Assembly: GCA_019359545.1 (NCBI GenBank)
Contig: JAHHHB010000030.1
Location: 1 to 62,375, forward strand
Direction: 5' to 3'
DNA: 62,375 bases
Source of the DNA: Desmonostoc geniculatum HA4340-LM1
Lineage (GTDB): Bacteria; Cyanobacteriota; Cyanobacteriia; Cyanobacteriales; Nostocaceae
The number at the start of each line of letters is the position of its first letter. Within the stretch, counting starts at the first letter, position 1. Both the position numbers and the translations under genes were made by a program. A model generated the notes under the pieces. It worked only from the letters and a program-made list of their open reading frames with translations, was not told the DNA's origin and ran no database searches. Positions 18,347-28,186 of the stretch are shown here, piece after piece.

Positions 18347-19354
18347 ATGCCTAAATTACTGACCATTGCCATTCCTACTTATAATCGTGCTGAATTACTG
18401 AATAAACAGTTAGCATGGCTGGCTCAAGCTATCAAAGGTTTTGAAGACGACTGTGAAATTTTAGTTTCTGATAATTGTTCCACAGACAATACTCAGGAAG
18501 TTATACAAAAATGGCAAAAAACACTTAGCAGTATAACATTTAATTCGAATAAAAACTCGAAGAATTTAGGCGTAGTTAAAAATATTATGTATTGCCTAAG
18601 TTCTGCAACAACAAAATATGTTTGGACAATTGGTGATGATGACCCAATTCAGGATAGAGCCGTTGCTTATGTTATCAGCAAACTCAGAGGACATGAAGAT
18701 TTATCATTATTGTTCCTCAACTTTTCTGGCCGCAACCAAATTACTGGCGAAGCAGTTCATCCACCCACTATTGTTGGTAACCGCTGGTTTGATATAGATA
18801 GTGAAGATGCTGATGGTGATGGTAAAGCCATATTTGAACATTGTTTTTCAAAAAGTGTCGGCGCAGTTATTTTTTTGACAGCTACAGTCTATCGCACTGA
18901 TTTAGTAAAACGTGCTTTACAAATTTGGCCAGATGCTGAAAATAACTGGATATCTTTAGCATATTTAGCCGGGTATTGTGCTGCTAATGGTGGTGTAATT
19001 GTCACTAAAGAAACTTATTTAGAATGTGTTGTTGGTGTGAGTTATTGGCAAAAAGAACCAAAATCTGCACTGTTAATGCAATACAAACATATACCGGAAG
19101 TGATTTTGAAATTGCAAGAAAATGGATATTCTAAGCAGTTTTGTAGACGAATGCTGTTGCAAAACAGCAAAGAAGTCAACTGGAAAGTTTTCTTGGGTGC
19201 TTTAAGAAGATGGCCTATGTCTGCCATCAAAACAGTAGTTCCATTTGTGGCTTTGGTTGGCTTGTGTGCTTTTGACGTGATGATTTCTAAAGAGTTGAAA
19301 TTAGCAGAATCAAGTGAAATATCTAGTCAAGAAATGCGGAATTATGAGCCTTAA
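18347..19354 (+). CDS. Family 2 glycosyltransferase
   Basis: A 335-residue inverting GT-A glycosyltransferase. The N-terminus LLTIAIPTYNRAELL, the EILVSDNCSTDNTQEVI strand, and an acidic WTIGDDDPIQD motif that binds the metal-nucleotide sugar are all present. The C-terminal 50 residues contain one hydrophobic segment (AIKTVVPFVALVGLCAF) that may anchor it to the membrane. It is part of the co-oriented island and presumably adds one residue of the polysaccharide repeat unit. It follows the repeat-filled spacer, so it may have its own promoter. Confidence 0.9.
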   Translation: MPKLLTIAIPTYNRAELLNKQLAWLAQAIKGFEDDCEILVSDNCSTDNTQEVIQKWQKTLSSITFNSNKNSKNLGVVKNIMYCLSSATTKYVWTIGDDDPIQDRAVAYVISKLRGHEDLSLLFLNFSGRNQITGEAVHPPTIVGNRWFDIDSEDADGDGKAIFEHCFSKSVGAVIFLTATVYRTDLVKRALQIWPDAENNWISLAYLAGYCAANGGVIVTKETYLECVVGVSYWQKEPKSALLMQYKHIPEVILKLQENGYSKQFCRRMLLQNSKEVNWKVFLGALRRWPMSAIKTVVPFVALVGLCAFDVMISKELKLAESSEISSQEMRNYEP

Positions 19355-19405
19355 GCTACTGGATGTTTGCTCATTATACGTCAAAAAATAGGAGGAGTTT
19401 ATATC

Positions 19406-20257
19406 ATGTTAAGTGCAATTAAACGCAAAATATCTACATTGTATTCTGACTTTGAATACTACGTAGCCCGTTGGAAGCATAGCAGAAAATTGCCAATATT
19501 AGAAACAGGCGATCGCCACATCCTAAATGCTCTTAAAAAAGACGGTGTTTATGTTACAACGCTAGCAGATTTAGGGTTAAACTCTAGCTCTGAACTGCTC
19601 AAGGCTGCTTACCAGCAATTGTCTGAGATGGGAAATCCAAATAACGGCCATCTAGATGAAAAATTGCCACAAATTTCCACAGTTACAGCTTTACCAGAAT
19701 TTTCTAACTGGGGAACAGAGAAAAGACTACTGAATATTATTGAAAATTATATTGGTCTTCCCGTTGCTTTTCACGGTGTACATCTACGCAAAGATTTTCC
19801 TAGTAAACATCAATTTGGGACGCTACTATGGCATAGCGATGCTGAAGACCGTCGCATTATCAAAATTTTTATTTACTTGAATGATGTAGAACAAAAAACT
19901 GGGCCATTTGAATATATTCCCCGTTCCTTAGCTCCTTTATTTAGTTGGAAATATATTCAGCTTTACTACAAACTTTTCAAGTCAGGTTATATGGGTATTG
20001 ACGATGAACAAGTAAAGCCAGTCATCCCTAAATCAGCTTGGAAATCCTGCCCAGGCCCAGCAGGTACAGTGATTATTGTAGATACGAAAAATGCTTTGCA
20101 TCACGGCACAGTCCGCACAGAAGAACGGTCAACATTATTCTTTTGTTATACGGCAAACCCTCCGGAAAGACCAGACCTTTGTACGCAATATTGGGATGAT
20201 ACTTATCCGAGGGTAGAGTTAAGTTCTGTGTTTGATGGGGTTAAGGTTTTGAATTAG
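19406..20257 (+). CDS. Phytanoyl-CoA dioxygenase-like Fe(II)/2-oxoglutarate oxygenase
   Basis: A 283-residue protein with a PhyH-like double-stranded beta-helix. The facial triad is visible as H-x-D in LLWHSDAEDRR and a distal His in ALHHGTVRTEERSTLFF, with the Arg for 2-oxoglutarate binding nearby. Such enzymes hydroxylate small molecules or sugars. The start at 19406 is fixed by an excellent GGAGGAG eight bases upstream. Placement between two glycosyltransferase-type genes suggests oxidation of a sugar or lipid intermediate; the substrate is unknown. Confidence 0.8.
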   Translation: MLSAIKRKISTLYSDFEYYVARWKHSRKLPILETGDRHILNALKKDGVYVTTLADLGLNSSSELLKAAYQQLSEMGNPNNGHLDEKLPQISTVTALPEFSNWGTEKRLLNIIENYIGLPVAFHGVHLRKDFPSKHQFGTLLWHSDAEDRRIIKIFIYLNDVEQKTGPFEYIPRSLAPLFSWKYIQLYYKLFKSGYMGIDDEQVKPVIPKSAWKSCPGPAGTVIIVDTKNALHHGTVRTEERSTLFFCYTANPPERPDLCTQYWDDTYPRVELSSVFDGVKVLN

Positions 20258-20393
20258 TTGAATTTGTCTCACGCAGAGGAGCCAGTGCGTTGGGCGGCTC
20301 TGCCGACTTAAAGCAACTGGCGTCGCGCAGAGGCGCAGAGAGAAGAGTGAGTAAGTATTTTCTGTAATCAACATTTATCTGAGAGGAATCAAT

Positions 20394-20951
20394 ATGATCT
20401 TCACTGAAACTGAACTCAAAGACGCATTCATTATTGACTTAGAAGAAAAGCCAGATCATCGTGGTTTTTTTGCTCGGAGTTTCTGCGCTCAAGAATTTGA
20501 AGCACGCGGCTTAAAGCCAACAGTAGCCCAATGTAACTTGTCTTTTAACTACAAAAAAGGCACTATTCGGGGAATGCACTATCAAATTTTACCAGCAGCA
20601 GAAACAAAATTAATTCGCTGCACCAAAGGAGCTATCTATGACGTAATTATTGATATGCGTCCAGAATCTCCGACCTTTTTATCACACATCGGCGTAGAAC
20701 TAACTCCAGAAAACCGCCGCGCTTTGTATGTTCCAGAAATGTTTGCCCACGGTTATCAAGCACTTACAGATGAAACCGAAGTTGTATATCAAGTCGGTGA
20801 ATTTTACACACCTGGATATGAACGAGGTCTCCGCTACGACGACCCATTTTTTAACATTGATTGGCCTCTAAATGTAACTGAAATATCCGAAAAAGATTTA
20901 AATTGGCCACTATTAAGAATGATGACCGTCGGCGCCACAACTTCCAAATAA
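20394..20951 (+). CDS. rfbC: dTDP-4-dehydrorhamnose 3,5-epimerase-like protein
   Basis: A 185-residue cupin of the RmlC/RfbC family. Key segments are QCNLSFNYKKGTIRGMHYQ with the catalytic His, ETKLIRCTKGAIYDVIIDMR, and MFAHGYQALTDETEVVYQV. Normal family length. The enzyme epimerises C3 and C5 of a dTDP- or CDP-4-keto sugar; with a cytidylyltransferase in the island, a CDP-sugar substrate is possible. An AGAGGA sequence precedes the ATG. I recall an rfbC-like gene in the Anabaena HEP island. Confidence 0.92.
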   Translation: MIFTETELKDAFIIDLEEKPDHRGFFARSFCAQEFEARGLKPTVAQCNLSFNYKKGTIRGMHYQILPAAETKLIRCTKGAIYDVIIDMRPESPTFLSHIGVELTPENRRALYVPEMFAHGYQALTDETEVVYQVGEFYTPGYERGLRYDDPFFNIDWPLNVTEISEKDLNWPLLRMMTVGATTSK

Positions 20952-20988
20952 CTCACCTCCTCCTCTCTGCGCCTCTGCGTGAAAACAA

Positions 20989-22233
20989 ATGCCAAATATT
21001 ATCCCATCCCCTATCAGCAACACCATCTCTTTTCTCTCCCAAAAAATCCAAGCCCGCATCAATTACACCAAAACCTTACAAGTTATTTCCCTCAAACCCA
21101 AACAGCCTTCTAAAGGAAACGTACTCCTTTCTTATCGAATTGAGCCATTTTTATTAAAACCAGGCCAGCCAATGCCAAATGACCATACTTGGTATTGGGA
21201 AGTTTGGCAAATAGCGCAAACTTTTTTAGACATGCGCTACAACGTTGATGTCATCCAGTTTCACAATGATAAATTCGTTCCTCAAAAAGATTACGCATTT
21301 TTCATTGATATTCGTCATCGAATGGAAACACTTGCACCGAAACTGAATCAAGATTGCATCAAGATTTTTCACGTTGACATTGCTAATATGGTATTTCGCA
21401 ATGCAGCTGAATGCAATAGGCTTCTAGAACTCCAACAGCGTAGAGGAATTACCTTACGTCCACAGCGATTTGAAATGCCCAACTTGGGAATTGAATATGC
21501 TGATTGTGCTACGATTTTGGGCAACGATTTTACAGTTGGTACGTTCAAATTTGCGAACAAACCGATGTATCGTATCCCCATTTCTTCGCCTGTTGTTTAT
21601 CCCTATCCCGAACAGAAAGATTTTGAAGCAGTCAGAAAAAACTTTCTGTGGTTTGGTGGTAGCGCTCTAGTTCTCAAAGGATTAGATTTAGTTTTAGATG
21701 CTTTTGCCCAAATGCCAGAATACCATTTAACGGTTTGTGGCCCAATTAGTAATGACAAGGAATTTGAGCAAGCTTTCTATAAAGAACTCTACGAAACACC
21801 AAACATCCATACTTATGGCTGGATTGATGTCAGTAGCCCTGAGTTTGTAGAGGTTACAAATAACTGTCTGGCACTTGTTTCTCCTTCGGTTTCTGAGGGA
21901 CAGTCAGGAGCAGTAATTAGTTGCTTGCAAGCCGGCTTAATTCCGATTTTAAGCTATGAATCTGGTGTAGATGTTCACGATTTTGGTGTGATTTTCGATA
22001 ACCTTTCGCTCGAAGAAATTAAGGCGAAAGTTAGAAGTATTTCCAATTCGTCTGTAGATGACCTCAAAGTTATGTCTCGAAAGGCATGGGAATACGCAAG
22101 AACAAATCATACCAAAGAAAAGTTTGCTCAAGCGTATAAAAATGCTGTAGAACAAATGATCGATCGCCAGAAATTTAAAAAACAGAGTTATTTCATAGAG
22201 TCTAGCAAACAACTAGTTAATAGCGATCGCTAA
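20989..22233 (+). CDS. Glycosyltransferase family 1/4-like
   Basis: A 414-residue GT-B-type glycosyltransferase. The C-terminal half is clear: FLWFGGSALVLKGLDLVLDAF, YHLTVCGPI, HTYGWIDVSSPEF, and SPSVSEGQSGAVISCLQAGLIPILS, which takes the place of the E-x7-E motif. The N-terminal 70 residues are less typical. The ATG at 20989 follows a TCTGCGCCTCTGCGTGA repeat and lacks a good ribosome binding site, so the start is uncertain. It belongs to the island and is likely to act on the cytoplasmic side of the membrane. Confidence 0.82.
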   Translation: MPNIIPSPISNTISFLSQKIQARINYTKTLQVISLKPKQPSKGNVLLSYRIEPFLLKPGQPMPNDHTWYWEVWQIAQTFLDMRYNVDVIQFHNDKFVPQKDYAFFIDIRHRMETLAPKLNQDCIKIFHVDIANMVFRNAAECNRLLELQQRRGITLRPQRFEMPNLGIEYADCATILGNDFTVGTFKFANKPMYRIPISSPVVYPYPEQKDFEAVRKNFLWFGGSALVLKGLDLVLDAFAQMPEYHLTVCGPISNDKEFEQAFYKELYETPNIHTYGWIDVSSPEFVEVTNNCLALVSPSVSEGQSGAVISCLQAGLIPILSYESGVDVHDFGVIFDNLSLEEIKAKVRSISNSSVDDLKVMSRKAWEYARTNHTKEKFAQAYKNAVEQMIDRQKFKKQSYFIESSKQLVNSDR

Positions 22234-22343
22234 TACCAATCGCCTATGAAAATGTACTTAATAGTAAATTGCAACGAATTATTAAGTGCAAAATTATTCG
22301 GAATTTGTAACACAACAAACAGTTCTAAAAAGGAGTTTAGTTC

Positions 22344-23657
22344 ATGATTATTATCGATCGCGCCTTACAAGCCAGAGCAGCAGCAGGTAATCCCATTAAA
22401 GTCGGGATGATTGGTGCTGGTTTTATGGGTCGAGGAATTGCCAACCAAATTGTCAATTCAGTCCCAGGAATGGAGTTAGTTGCTATTTTTAATCGCAAGA
22501 TTGATGCAGCGAAACAAGCTTATTCAGAAGCAGGAATTGAAGATATTCAAGTTGTTGCAACTGTCGACGAATTAGAAGATGCGATCGCCAATGGGAAATA
22601 TGCAGTCACAGAAGACGCTAAGTTACTGTGTCGAGCCGAGAGTATCGATGCACTCATCGAAGTCACAGGTGCAATTGAATTTGGCGCTCAAATCGTCATG
22701 GAAGCGATCGCCCATTGCAAACATGTGATTATGATGAATGCGGAACTCGACGGCACCATTGGCCCCATCCTGAAAGTGTATGCTGACAGAGCAGGTGTCA
22801 TCCTCAGTGCTTGTGATGGCGATCAGCCAGGGGTGCAAATGAACCTCTACCGATTTGTCAAAAGCATTGGTTTAACTCCACTATTGTGCGGTAACATTAA
22901 AGGACTCCAAGACCCCTATCGCAATCCCACCACCCAGGAAGGATTTGCTAAACGCTGGGGTCAAAAGCCTCACATGGTGGCTAGCTTTGCCGACGGAACC
23001 AAAATTTCCTTCGAGCAAGCGATCGTTGCTAATGCCACAGGCATGAAAGTCGCCCAACGAGGAATGTTCGGCTATGACTTCAACGGCTACGTCGATGAAA
23101 TGACCCAAATATATGATGTTAAACAACTCAAGGAACTGGGTGGTATCGTCGATTATGTAGTTGGAGCAAAACCCGGCCCTGGCGTATACGTATTTGCCAC
23201 GCACGACGACCCCAAACAACGCCACTACCTCAACTTATACAAATTAGGTGAAGGTCCCCTTTACAGCTTCTATACTCCTTATCACCTCTGTCATTTTGAA
23301 GTTCCCCTATCTGTAGCCCGTGTAGTATTGTTCGGTGATGCGGTCATGTCTCCAATCGCAGGTCCCTTAGTAGATGTCATCACCACCGCCAAAATCGACC
23401 TGAAAGCCGGAGAAACCCTCGATGGCATCGGTTACTACATGACCTACGGACAATGCGAGAATTCCGATATCGTCCAACAGCAAAATCTCCTACCAATGGG
23501 TTTAGCCGAAGGATGTCGCCTCAAACGAGACATTGCTAAGGATCAAGTCCTCACATACGACGACGTAGAATTACCCGAAGGTAGACTTTGCGATCGACTA
23601 CGAGCCGAGCAAAACAGCTATTTCGCCCCAGAGAAAATCTTGGCAACAGTGGGATGA
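22344..23657 (+). CDS. NAD(P)-dependent oxidoreductase with SAF domain
   Basis: A 437-residue protein resembling homoserine dehydrogenase-like SAF-domain oxidoreductases. A Rossmann motif KVGMIGAGFMGRGIANQ is near the N-terminus, SACDGDQPGVQMNLYRF in the middle, and a SAF-like C-terminal part from about residue 365 (RDIAKDQVLTYDDVELPEG). An AAGGAG sequence lies upstream of the ATG. Related genes occur in polysaccharide clusters, including, from memory, the HEP island. It may oxidise a nucleotide-linked precursor; the reaction is not established. Confidence 0.82.
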   Translation: MIIIDRALQARAAAGNPIKVGMIGAGFMGRGIANQIVNSVPGMELVAIFNRKIDAAKQAYSEAGIEDIQVVATVDELEDAIANGKYAVTEDAKLLCRAESIDALIEVTGAIEFGAQIVMEAIAHCKHVIMMNAELDGTIGPILKVYADRAGVILSACDGDQPGVQMNLYRFVKSIGLTPLLCGNIKGLQDPYRNPTTQEGFAKRWGQKPHMVASFADGTKISFEQAIVANATGMKVAQRGMFGYDFNGYVDEMTQIYDVKQLKELGGIVDYVVGAKPGPGVYVFATHDDPKQRHYLNLYKLGEGPLYSFYTPYHLCHFEVPLSVARVVLFGDAVMSPIAGPLVDVITTAKIDLKAGETLDGIGYYMTYGQCENSDIVQQQNLLPMGLAEGCRLKRDIAKDQVLTYDDVELPEGRLCDRLRAEQNSYFAPEKILATVG

Positions 23658-23776
23658 GGGAGATGAGGGAGCAGGGGAGGCAGGGGAGGCAGGGGAGGCA
23701 GGGGGAGAATAACTCCTAACTCCTAACTCCCCACTCCCCATGCCCAATGCCCCATGCCCAATGCCCCATGCCCCAT
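23656..23776. repeat. GGGAGGCAGGG and CCCATGC repeat tract
   Basis: Directly after the oxidoreductase stop come GAGGGAGAT units, four AGGCAGGGG nonamers, AACTCCT heptamers and CCCATGC/CCCAATG heptamers. The tract fills nearly the whole spacer up to the next gene. Confidence 0.85.
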
Positions 23777-23793
23777 TTTCTTAGGTACAATTC

Positions 23794-24885
23794 ATGAAAA
23801 TTGCTCTAGTCCACGATTATTTAACCCAGCGGGGTGGGGCAGAGCGTGTATTTGAACTGCTTTGTAAGCGTTATCCCGAAGCAGACATTTTCACATCTCT
23901 GTACGATCCGCAAAAAACTATCGATCTTGGCGATCGCATAGTCAACACAACATTCTTACAAAAGATTCCCTGTGCAGCAAAGTATTTTAGGTCAATGGCT
24001 CCTTTATACTTTCCTGCTTTTCGTGCCTTGGATTTGCAAGACTACGATTTGATTATTAGTAGTAGCACTAGCTTCGCTAAAGCAGTGCGAAAAAATCCCA
24101 ATGCTCGACACATTTGCTTTTGCCATAATGTGACTCGTTTTTTATGGGATACGGCAACTTATTTAAAGGAGTATGGAGACTATAAATATTTTACTCCTTT
24201 AATCGAGCAAGTCTTCCAAGTAATGAGAAAGGTAGACCTACAATATTCACAAGAACCTGACCTTTATATTGCTAATTCTAGTGTTGTTGCCCGCCGAATT
24301 CAAAATATTTATGGCAAGCAGGCAATGATGGTTAACTATCCAATTGATACTAGTAAGTTTGTTTTTTCTGATATTAAAGATGAATATTATCTTGCGTCTG
24401 CTCGAATGATTAGCTATAAGCGTCTTGATGTCATAGTCGAAGCTTTTAATTGGTTGGGCTGGCAGTTATTAATATCAGGTGATGGACCAGAACTAGAGCG
24501 TTTAAAATCCAAAGCATTACAAAATATTCAATTTTTGGGACACGTCAGCGACAAGACACGCAAAGACTTATTTTCTAAAGCAAAGTCCATTATCGTTGCA
24601 GCTTTAGAAGACTACGGATTAGTTCCAGTAGAGGCTAATGCTAGCGGCACACCAGTTATTGCTTATGGAGCAGGTGGAGTATTAGATACTCAAATACCTG
24701 GTGAAACCGGAGTCTTTTTCAAAAGGCAAACACCCGAATCTTTACAAGTTGCATTACTAGAGGGCAAGGGAATTTCTTGGGATTACGATCGCATCCGTAA
24801 TCATGCAGTAGCAAACTTTTCTGAAAATGCATTTTTTAGTAAAGTTGAGCGAATTATTAACCAAGCTTGTGGCGTGCATCTTTAA
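23794..24885 (+). CDS. Family 4 glycosyltransferase (WbaZ-like)
   Basis: A 363-residue retaining GT4. It has the N-terminal nucleotide-fold start KIALVHDYLTQRGGAERVFE, a CFCHNVTRFLWD segment, and the C-terminal donor-binding region with YLASARMISYKRLDVIVEAF, LISGDGPEL, FLGHVSD and ALEDYGLVPVEANASGTPVIA (E-x7-E type). This pattern is close to WbaZ-type mannosyltransferases. It lies just upstream of the chain-length gene in the island and should add a residue of the repeat unit. Confidence 0.92.
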   Translation: MKIALVHDYLTQRGGAERVFELLCKRYPEADIFTSLYDPQKTIDLGDRIVNTTFLQKIPCAAKYFRSMAPLYFPAFRALDLQDYDLIISSSTSFAKAVRKNPNARHICFCHNVTRFLWDTATYLKEYGDYKYFTPLIEQVFQVMRKVDLQYSQEPDLYIANSSVVARRIQNIYGKQAMMVNYPIDTSKFVFSDIKDEYYLASARMISYKRLDVIVEAFNWLGWQLLISGDGPELERLKSKALQNIQFLGHVSDKTRKDLFSKAKSIIVAALEDYGLVPVEANASGTPVIAYGAGGVLDTQIPGETGVFFKRQTPESLQVALLEGKGISWDYDRIRNHAVANFSENAFFSKVERIINQACGVHL

Positions 24886-25073
24886 TAAGAATTCAGGAGT
24901 CAGAATTCAGAATTCAGCATAATTTATGGAAATCTGGCGAAATAATGGGTTTAAGTTTGTGATTAAATCTAATATTTACTAATTTACCAACAATTGATTA
25001 CATTCTGAATTCTGAATTCTGAATTCTGAATTCTTTTCATCTCTTAGCGTAGATTCTCGGAAGGATAATAAAA

Positions 25074-27302
25074 GTGGTTCAACCTAGTCTAAATCCTCAT
25101 ATAACTCCAGTTTCAGAAACTGAGCCAAGCTATGGACAAATGTTTACTGTCTTGGTGCGGAGATTTCCTTGGTTTTTAGTAATATTTATCGGTTCTATTA
25201 GTATTGCAGGTATGGTAACTTTCAATACCAAGCCAACTTTTAGAAGTTCCATGCAACTGCTAGTAGAACCTAACTATCAAGGTAAGAAAGAAGCAGGTGG
25301 AGTAGAAAACCAGTTTACCGATTCTAATGTGGTGATAGATACTGCAACCCAGCTTAACTTGATGCAAAGTTCGGGTCTGATTCAAAAAGCAGTTGATAAA
25401 CTCCAGTCTGAATATCCAGACATCAGCACAGGTGAGATTAAAGGTTCTTTGAACTTAACTCAATTAAGAAGCAAAGAAGATAATGTTGCTACTAAAATAT
25501 TTCAAGTTGAATACACCGATAAAGACCCAGAAAAAACCCAAAAAGTTTTAGGTGCAATTCGACAAGTTTATGTTGAATACAACAAACAACAACAGGATTC
25601 GCGTTTACAAAAGGGTCTGCAAATTATTAGAGAACAGTTAAGTAAAGCCAGTGAAGAAGTAAAAGCGGCTGAGACAAACCTCCAAAGATTTCGCAGAAAC
25701 CAAAATTTAATCGATCCCGAATCACAAGCTAAAGCGATTGAGACAGCTTTAAATAATATTGGCCAAGAACGGCAAACAACTCGTTCTCAATATGGTGAAG
25801 CTTTAGCACGCCAAAAATCTTTAGAAGAACAACTTAACCGTTCTCCACAGAATGCTTTAGTAGCTTCTCGTCTGAGTCAGTCTACTCGCTATCAAGGCTT
25901 ACTCAACGAAATCCAAAAAACAGAACTGGCGTTAGCACAAGAACGCTTACGTTTTACAGATCAAACTCCCAGTGTGCAAAAGCTCAAAGAACAGCTTCAG
26001 AGTCAGAAGGAATTATTGCAACAAGAAGTAGGCAGAACTTTAGGCGGAAAGTCTGCTAATTCATTCATTTCTGGAGACTCTCTCCTGGAAAAAGGACAAC
26101 TCGGTGAAATTGATCTGAGCCTTGCTAGTCAGTTAGTAGAAACGCAAACAAATTTAGTTGCTTTAAGTGCGCGGGATCAAACTTTAGCCAAGAAAGAGAA
26201 CGAACTGCGTTTTGAAATCAAACGCTTTCCACCTTTGTTGGCTTATTACAATCGGATGCTACCCCAGCTACAATTTAGCCGTGAAAGATTAGAGCAGCTT
26301 TTAAGGGCAGAACAACAATTGCGGCAAGAACTCGCTAAGGGTGGATTTAATTGGGAAGTCGTAGAAGAACCTCAAAAAGGCGGACAATTAGGCCCTAATC
26401 TTCAGCAGAATTTGCTGTTAGGTGGAGTTGTTGGGTTAATGTTAGGAGGAATTGCTGTTTTTATTCGGGAATCGATTGATGATTCAGTTCACACCACTGC
26501 TGAATTAGAGAAGCAAATACCCTTACCATTGTTAGGAACAACTCCCAAGTTACCGCCAGCAAAACCAAGAGAATCAATGATTAAATTGCCTTTTGGCAAG
26601 CCAGAAGTTCTCGCACCTTGGACAATTCAAATATTACAATCTCCACCCCGTTGGGAATCGCTGGATCTGATTTACAAAAACATTGAACTTTTAAATACTG
26701 TTTCTAATTTGAAGTCTTTGATGGTCACCTCAGCTTTGCCAGATGACGGTAAATCAGCTTTAGCATTAGGTTTGGCAATGAGTGCTGCGCGTTTACATAA
26801 AAGGGTACTGCTAATTGATGCCAACTTACGCGACCCTAGTCTGCACGAACAGCTAAATCTTCCCAATGAACAAGGGCTTTCAACTCTACTGGCTAGCGAT
26901 GCAACTTTACCCAACCAGATTAGTGTTCAGTACTCAGGCTCAGCCTACATCGATATTTTAACCGCTGGTCCAAAACCTGCTGACCCAGCTAATTTGTTGA
27001 GTTCTCCCCGGATGATGCAATTGATGGCAGCATTTGAGGAAAACTATGATTTGGTACTCATAGATGCTTCGCCAGTTCTCGGTATGGTGGATGCTATGCT
27101 CACTGCATCATCTTCTCGTAGTGTGGTTATGGTGGCAAGCATTGGTATTGTGACCCGAAGCCAGCTAAGTCAAGCTACAGCCATGCTGAGCAAGTTAAAT
27201 CTGATTGGAGTTGTAGCAAATGGGGTATCAAACTCTAGCAGTAATTACGTACCTTATGTAAAACAGCAGCAATTAGCTCTGCGCCAAGCTGTGGAAAAAT
27301 AG
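25074..27302 (+). CDS. Wzc-like chain-length/autokinase ATPase
   Basis: A 742-residue polysaccharide co-polymerase. A Wzz-type N-terminal domain has TM1 at about 33-50 (PWFLVIFIGSISIAGMV), long coiled coils at about 180-430, and TM2 at about 457-475. The BY-kinase domain follows: Walker A near 552 (TSALPDDGKSALA), Walker A' RVLLIDANLRDPSL, Walker B LVLIDASPVLG. The C-terminus has only two tyrosines (NYVPYVKQQQ), so the usual tyrosine cluster is nearly absent. GTG start with GGAAGGA upstream. It should govern polymer length with the Wzy-like protein at 36747. Confidence 0.93.
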   Translation: MVQPSLNPHITPVSETEPSYGQMFTVLVRRFPWFLVIFIGSISIAGMVTFNTKPTFRSSMQLLVEPNYQGKKEAGGVENQFTDSNVVIDTATQLNLMQSSGLIQKAVDKLQSEYPDISTGEIKGSLNLTQLRSKEDNVATKIFQVEYTDKDPEKTQKVLGAIRQVYVEYNKQQQDSRLQKGLQIIREQLSKASEEVKAAETNLQRFRRNQNLIDPESQAKAIETALNNIGQERQTTRSQYGEALARQKSLEEQLNRSPQNALVASRLSQSTRYQGLLNEIQKTELALAQERLRFTDQTPSVQKLKEQLQSQKELLQQEVGRTLGGKSANSFISGDSLLEKGQLGEIDLSLASQLVETQTNLVALSARDQTLAKKENELRFEIKRFPPLLAYYNRMLPQLQFSRERLEQLLRAEQQLRQELAKGGFNWEVVEEPQKGGQLGPNLQQNLLLGGVVGLMLGGIAVFIRESIDDSVHTTAELEKQIPLPLLGTTPKLPPAKPRESMIKLPFGKPEVLAPWTIQILQSPPRWESLDLIYKNIELLNTVSNLKSLMVTSALPDDGKSALALGLAMSAARLHKRVLLIDANLRDPSLHEQLNLPNEQGLSTLLASDATLPNQISVQYSGSAYIDILTAGPKPADPANLLSSPRMMQLMAAFEENYDLVLIDASPVLGMVDAMLTASSSRSVVMVASIGIVTRSQLSQATAMLSKLNLIGVVANGVSNSSSNYVPYVKQQQLALRQAVEK

Positions 27303-28186
27303 ATTCGGTATGGGGCATTGCTGAGCCAGTGAAACCCAACATATAGCGGTTCTCGTTCACGTGAGGTACACCCGTAGGGGCAATTCATGAATTGCCCCTA
27401 CACCTTGCGATATAATTTTGTACCGCATCTGAGTAGGAACCGCTATACAGCGTATTTCAGGTAAATGAAGTACACGGGTAGGGGCACAACATGTTGTGCC
27501 CCTACGATTTATCGCGTCTTTGTGATCTAGAATTTTGATCGCAAAACCTTAACCGAACCGTATTGGTGCGCTATGCACATATCTTTTCAACATGGTAGGG
27601 TAGCACAGCTGTGCTACCCTATAGATGTATCGAAAACTATTAAAATTTAGATTTATTACTATCAGGAAAATTTCGGTATATTTATGCTATCTTTATAGGT
27701 TTTAAGAGAAATCACTGAGGAATTAAAGACTGAATAAAGAATTTATTTGAGCGATCGCTATTTCTACAGAGTCCTATATTCTAGAGATTAAAGGACTTCC
27801 AAAAAGTTAGAACACAAGAGTGAACTCGTTTTGTTAAATTTATCGACACAAGAAACACCTCAGCAGAATTCAGAATGGGCTACGTCCCGCTGCACTAACA
27901 GAATTACGATAAGCTCTAGGTCTAGCTACCAGACCTAGATAATGTAATTCACACTTCTTGAAATCTGCTGTAGATTCATAGGTAATTTTTCTCTACACCT
28001 CTGTCCTATGAGTAGCTACTTGAAAATCAATGATTGTATACCTGCTTGATTTTTTTCAAATTATCAAGTTTGGTCATCTAAACCTTATTAATTCTGAATT
28101 CTGAATTCTGAATTCTTACTTACAAATTAGCTTGATAGCCTTTGGTAACGCCTCAGCAAATCACTCTTGTATAAACCCAAAGACGT
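27303..28186. other. Spacer upstream of hepC
   Basis: About 880 bases without a gene. It contains a 106-bp MITE (27342-27447), a GGGGCACAACATGTTGTGCC palindrome near 27480, a GGTAGCACAGCTGTGCTACC palindrome near 27600, an inverted GGGCTACGTCCCGCTG repeat near 27880, and AATTCTG heptamers at 28091-28116. The remaining stretch before 28187 probably holds the hepC promoter; I could not find a convincing NtcA box (GTA-N8-TAC). Confidence 0.6.
27342..27447. mobile_element. 106-bp MITE, TATAGCGGTTCTC family
   Basis: Terminal inverted repeats TATAGCGGTTC and GGAACCGCTATA bound a 106-bp noncoding element. The centre is a palindrome GGGGCAATTCATGAATTGCC. A second element of exactly the same length and ends lies at 46213-46318 with a different central palindrome. 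Confidence 0.78.

Noticed and set aside
27961..28186. NtcA binding site upstream of hepC
   Set aside because: The nearest match has GTA and TAC separated by nine rather than eight bases, and no properly spaced -10 could be assigned.
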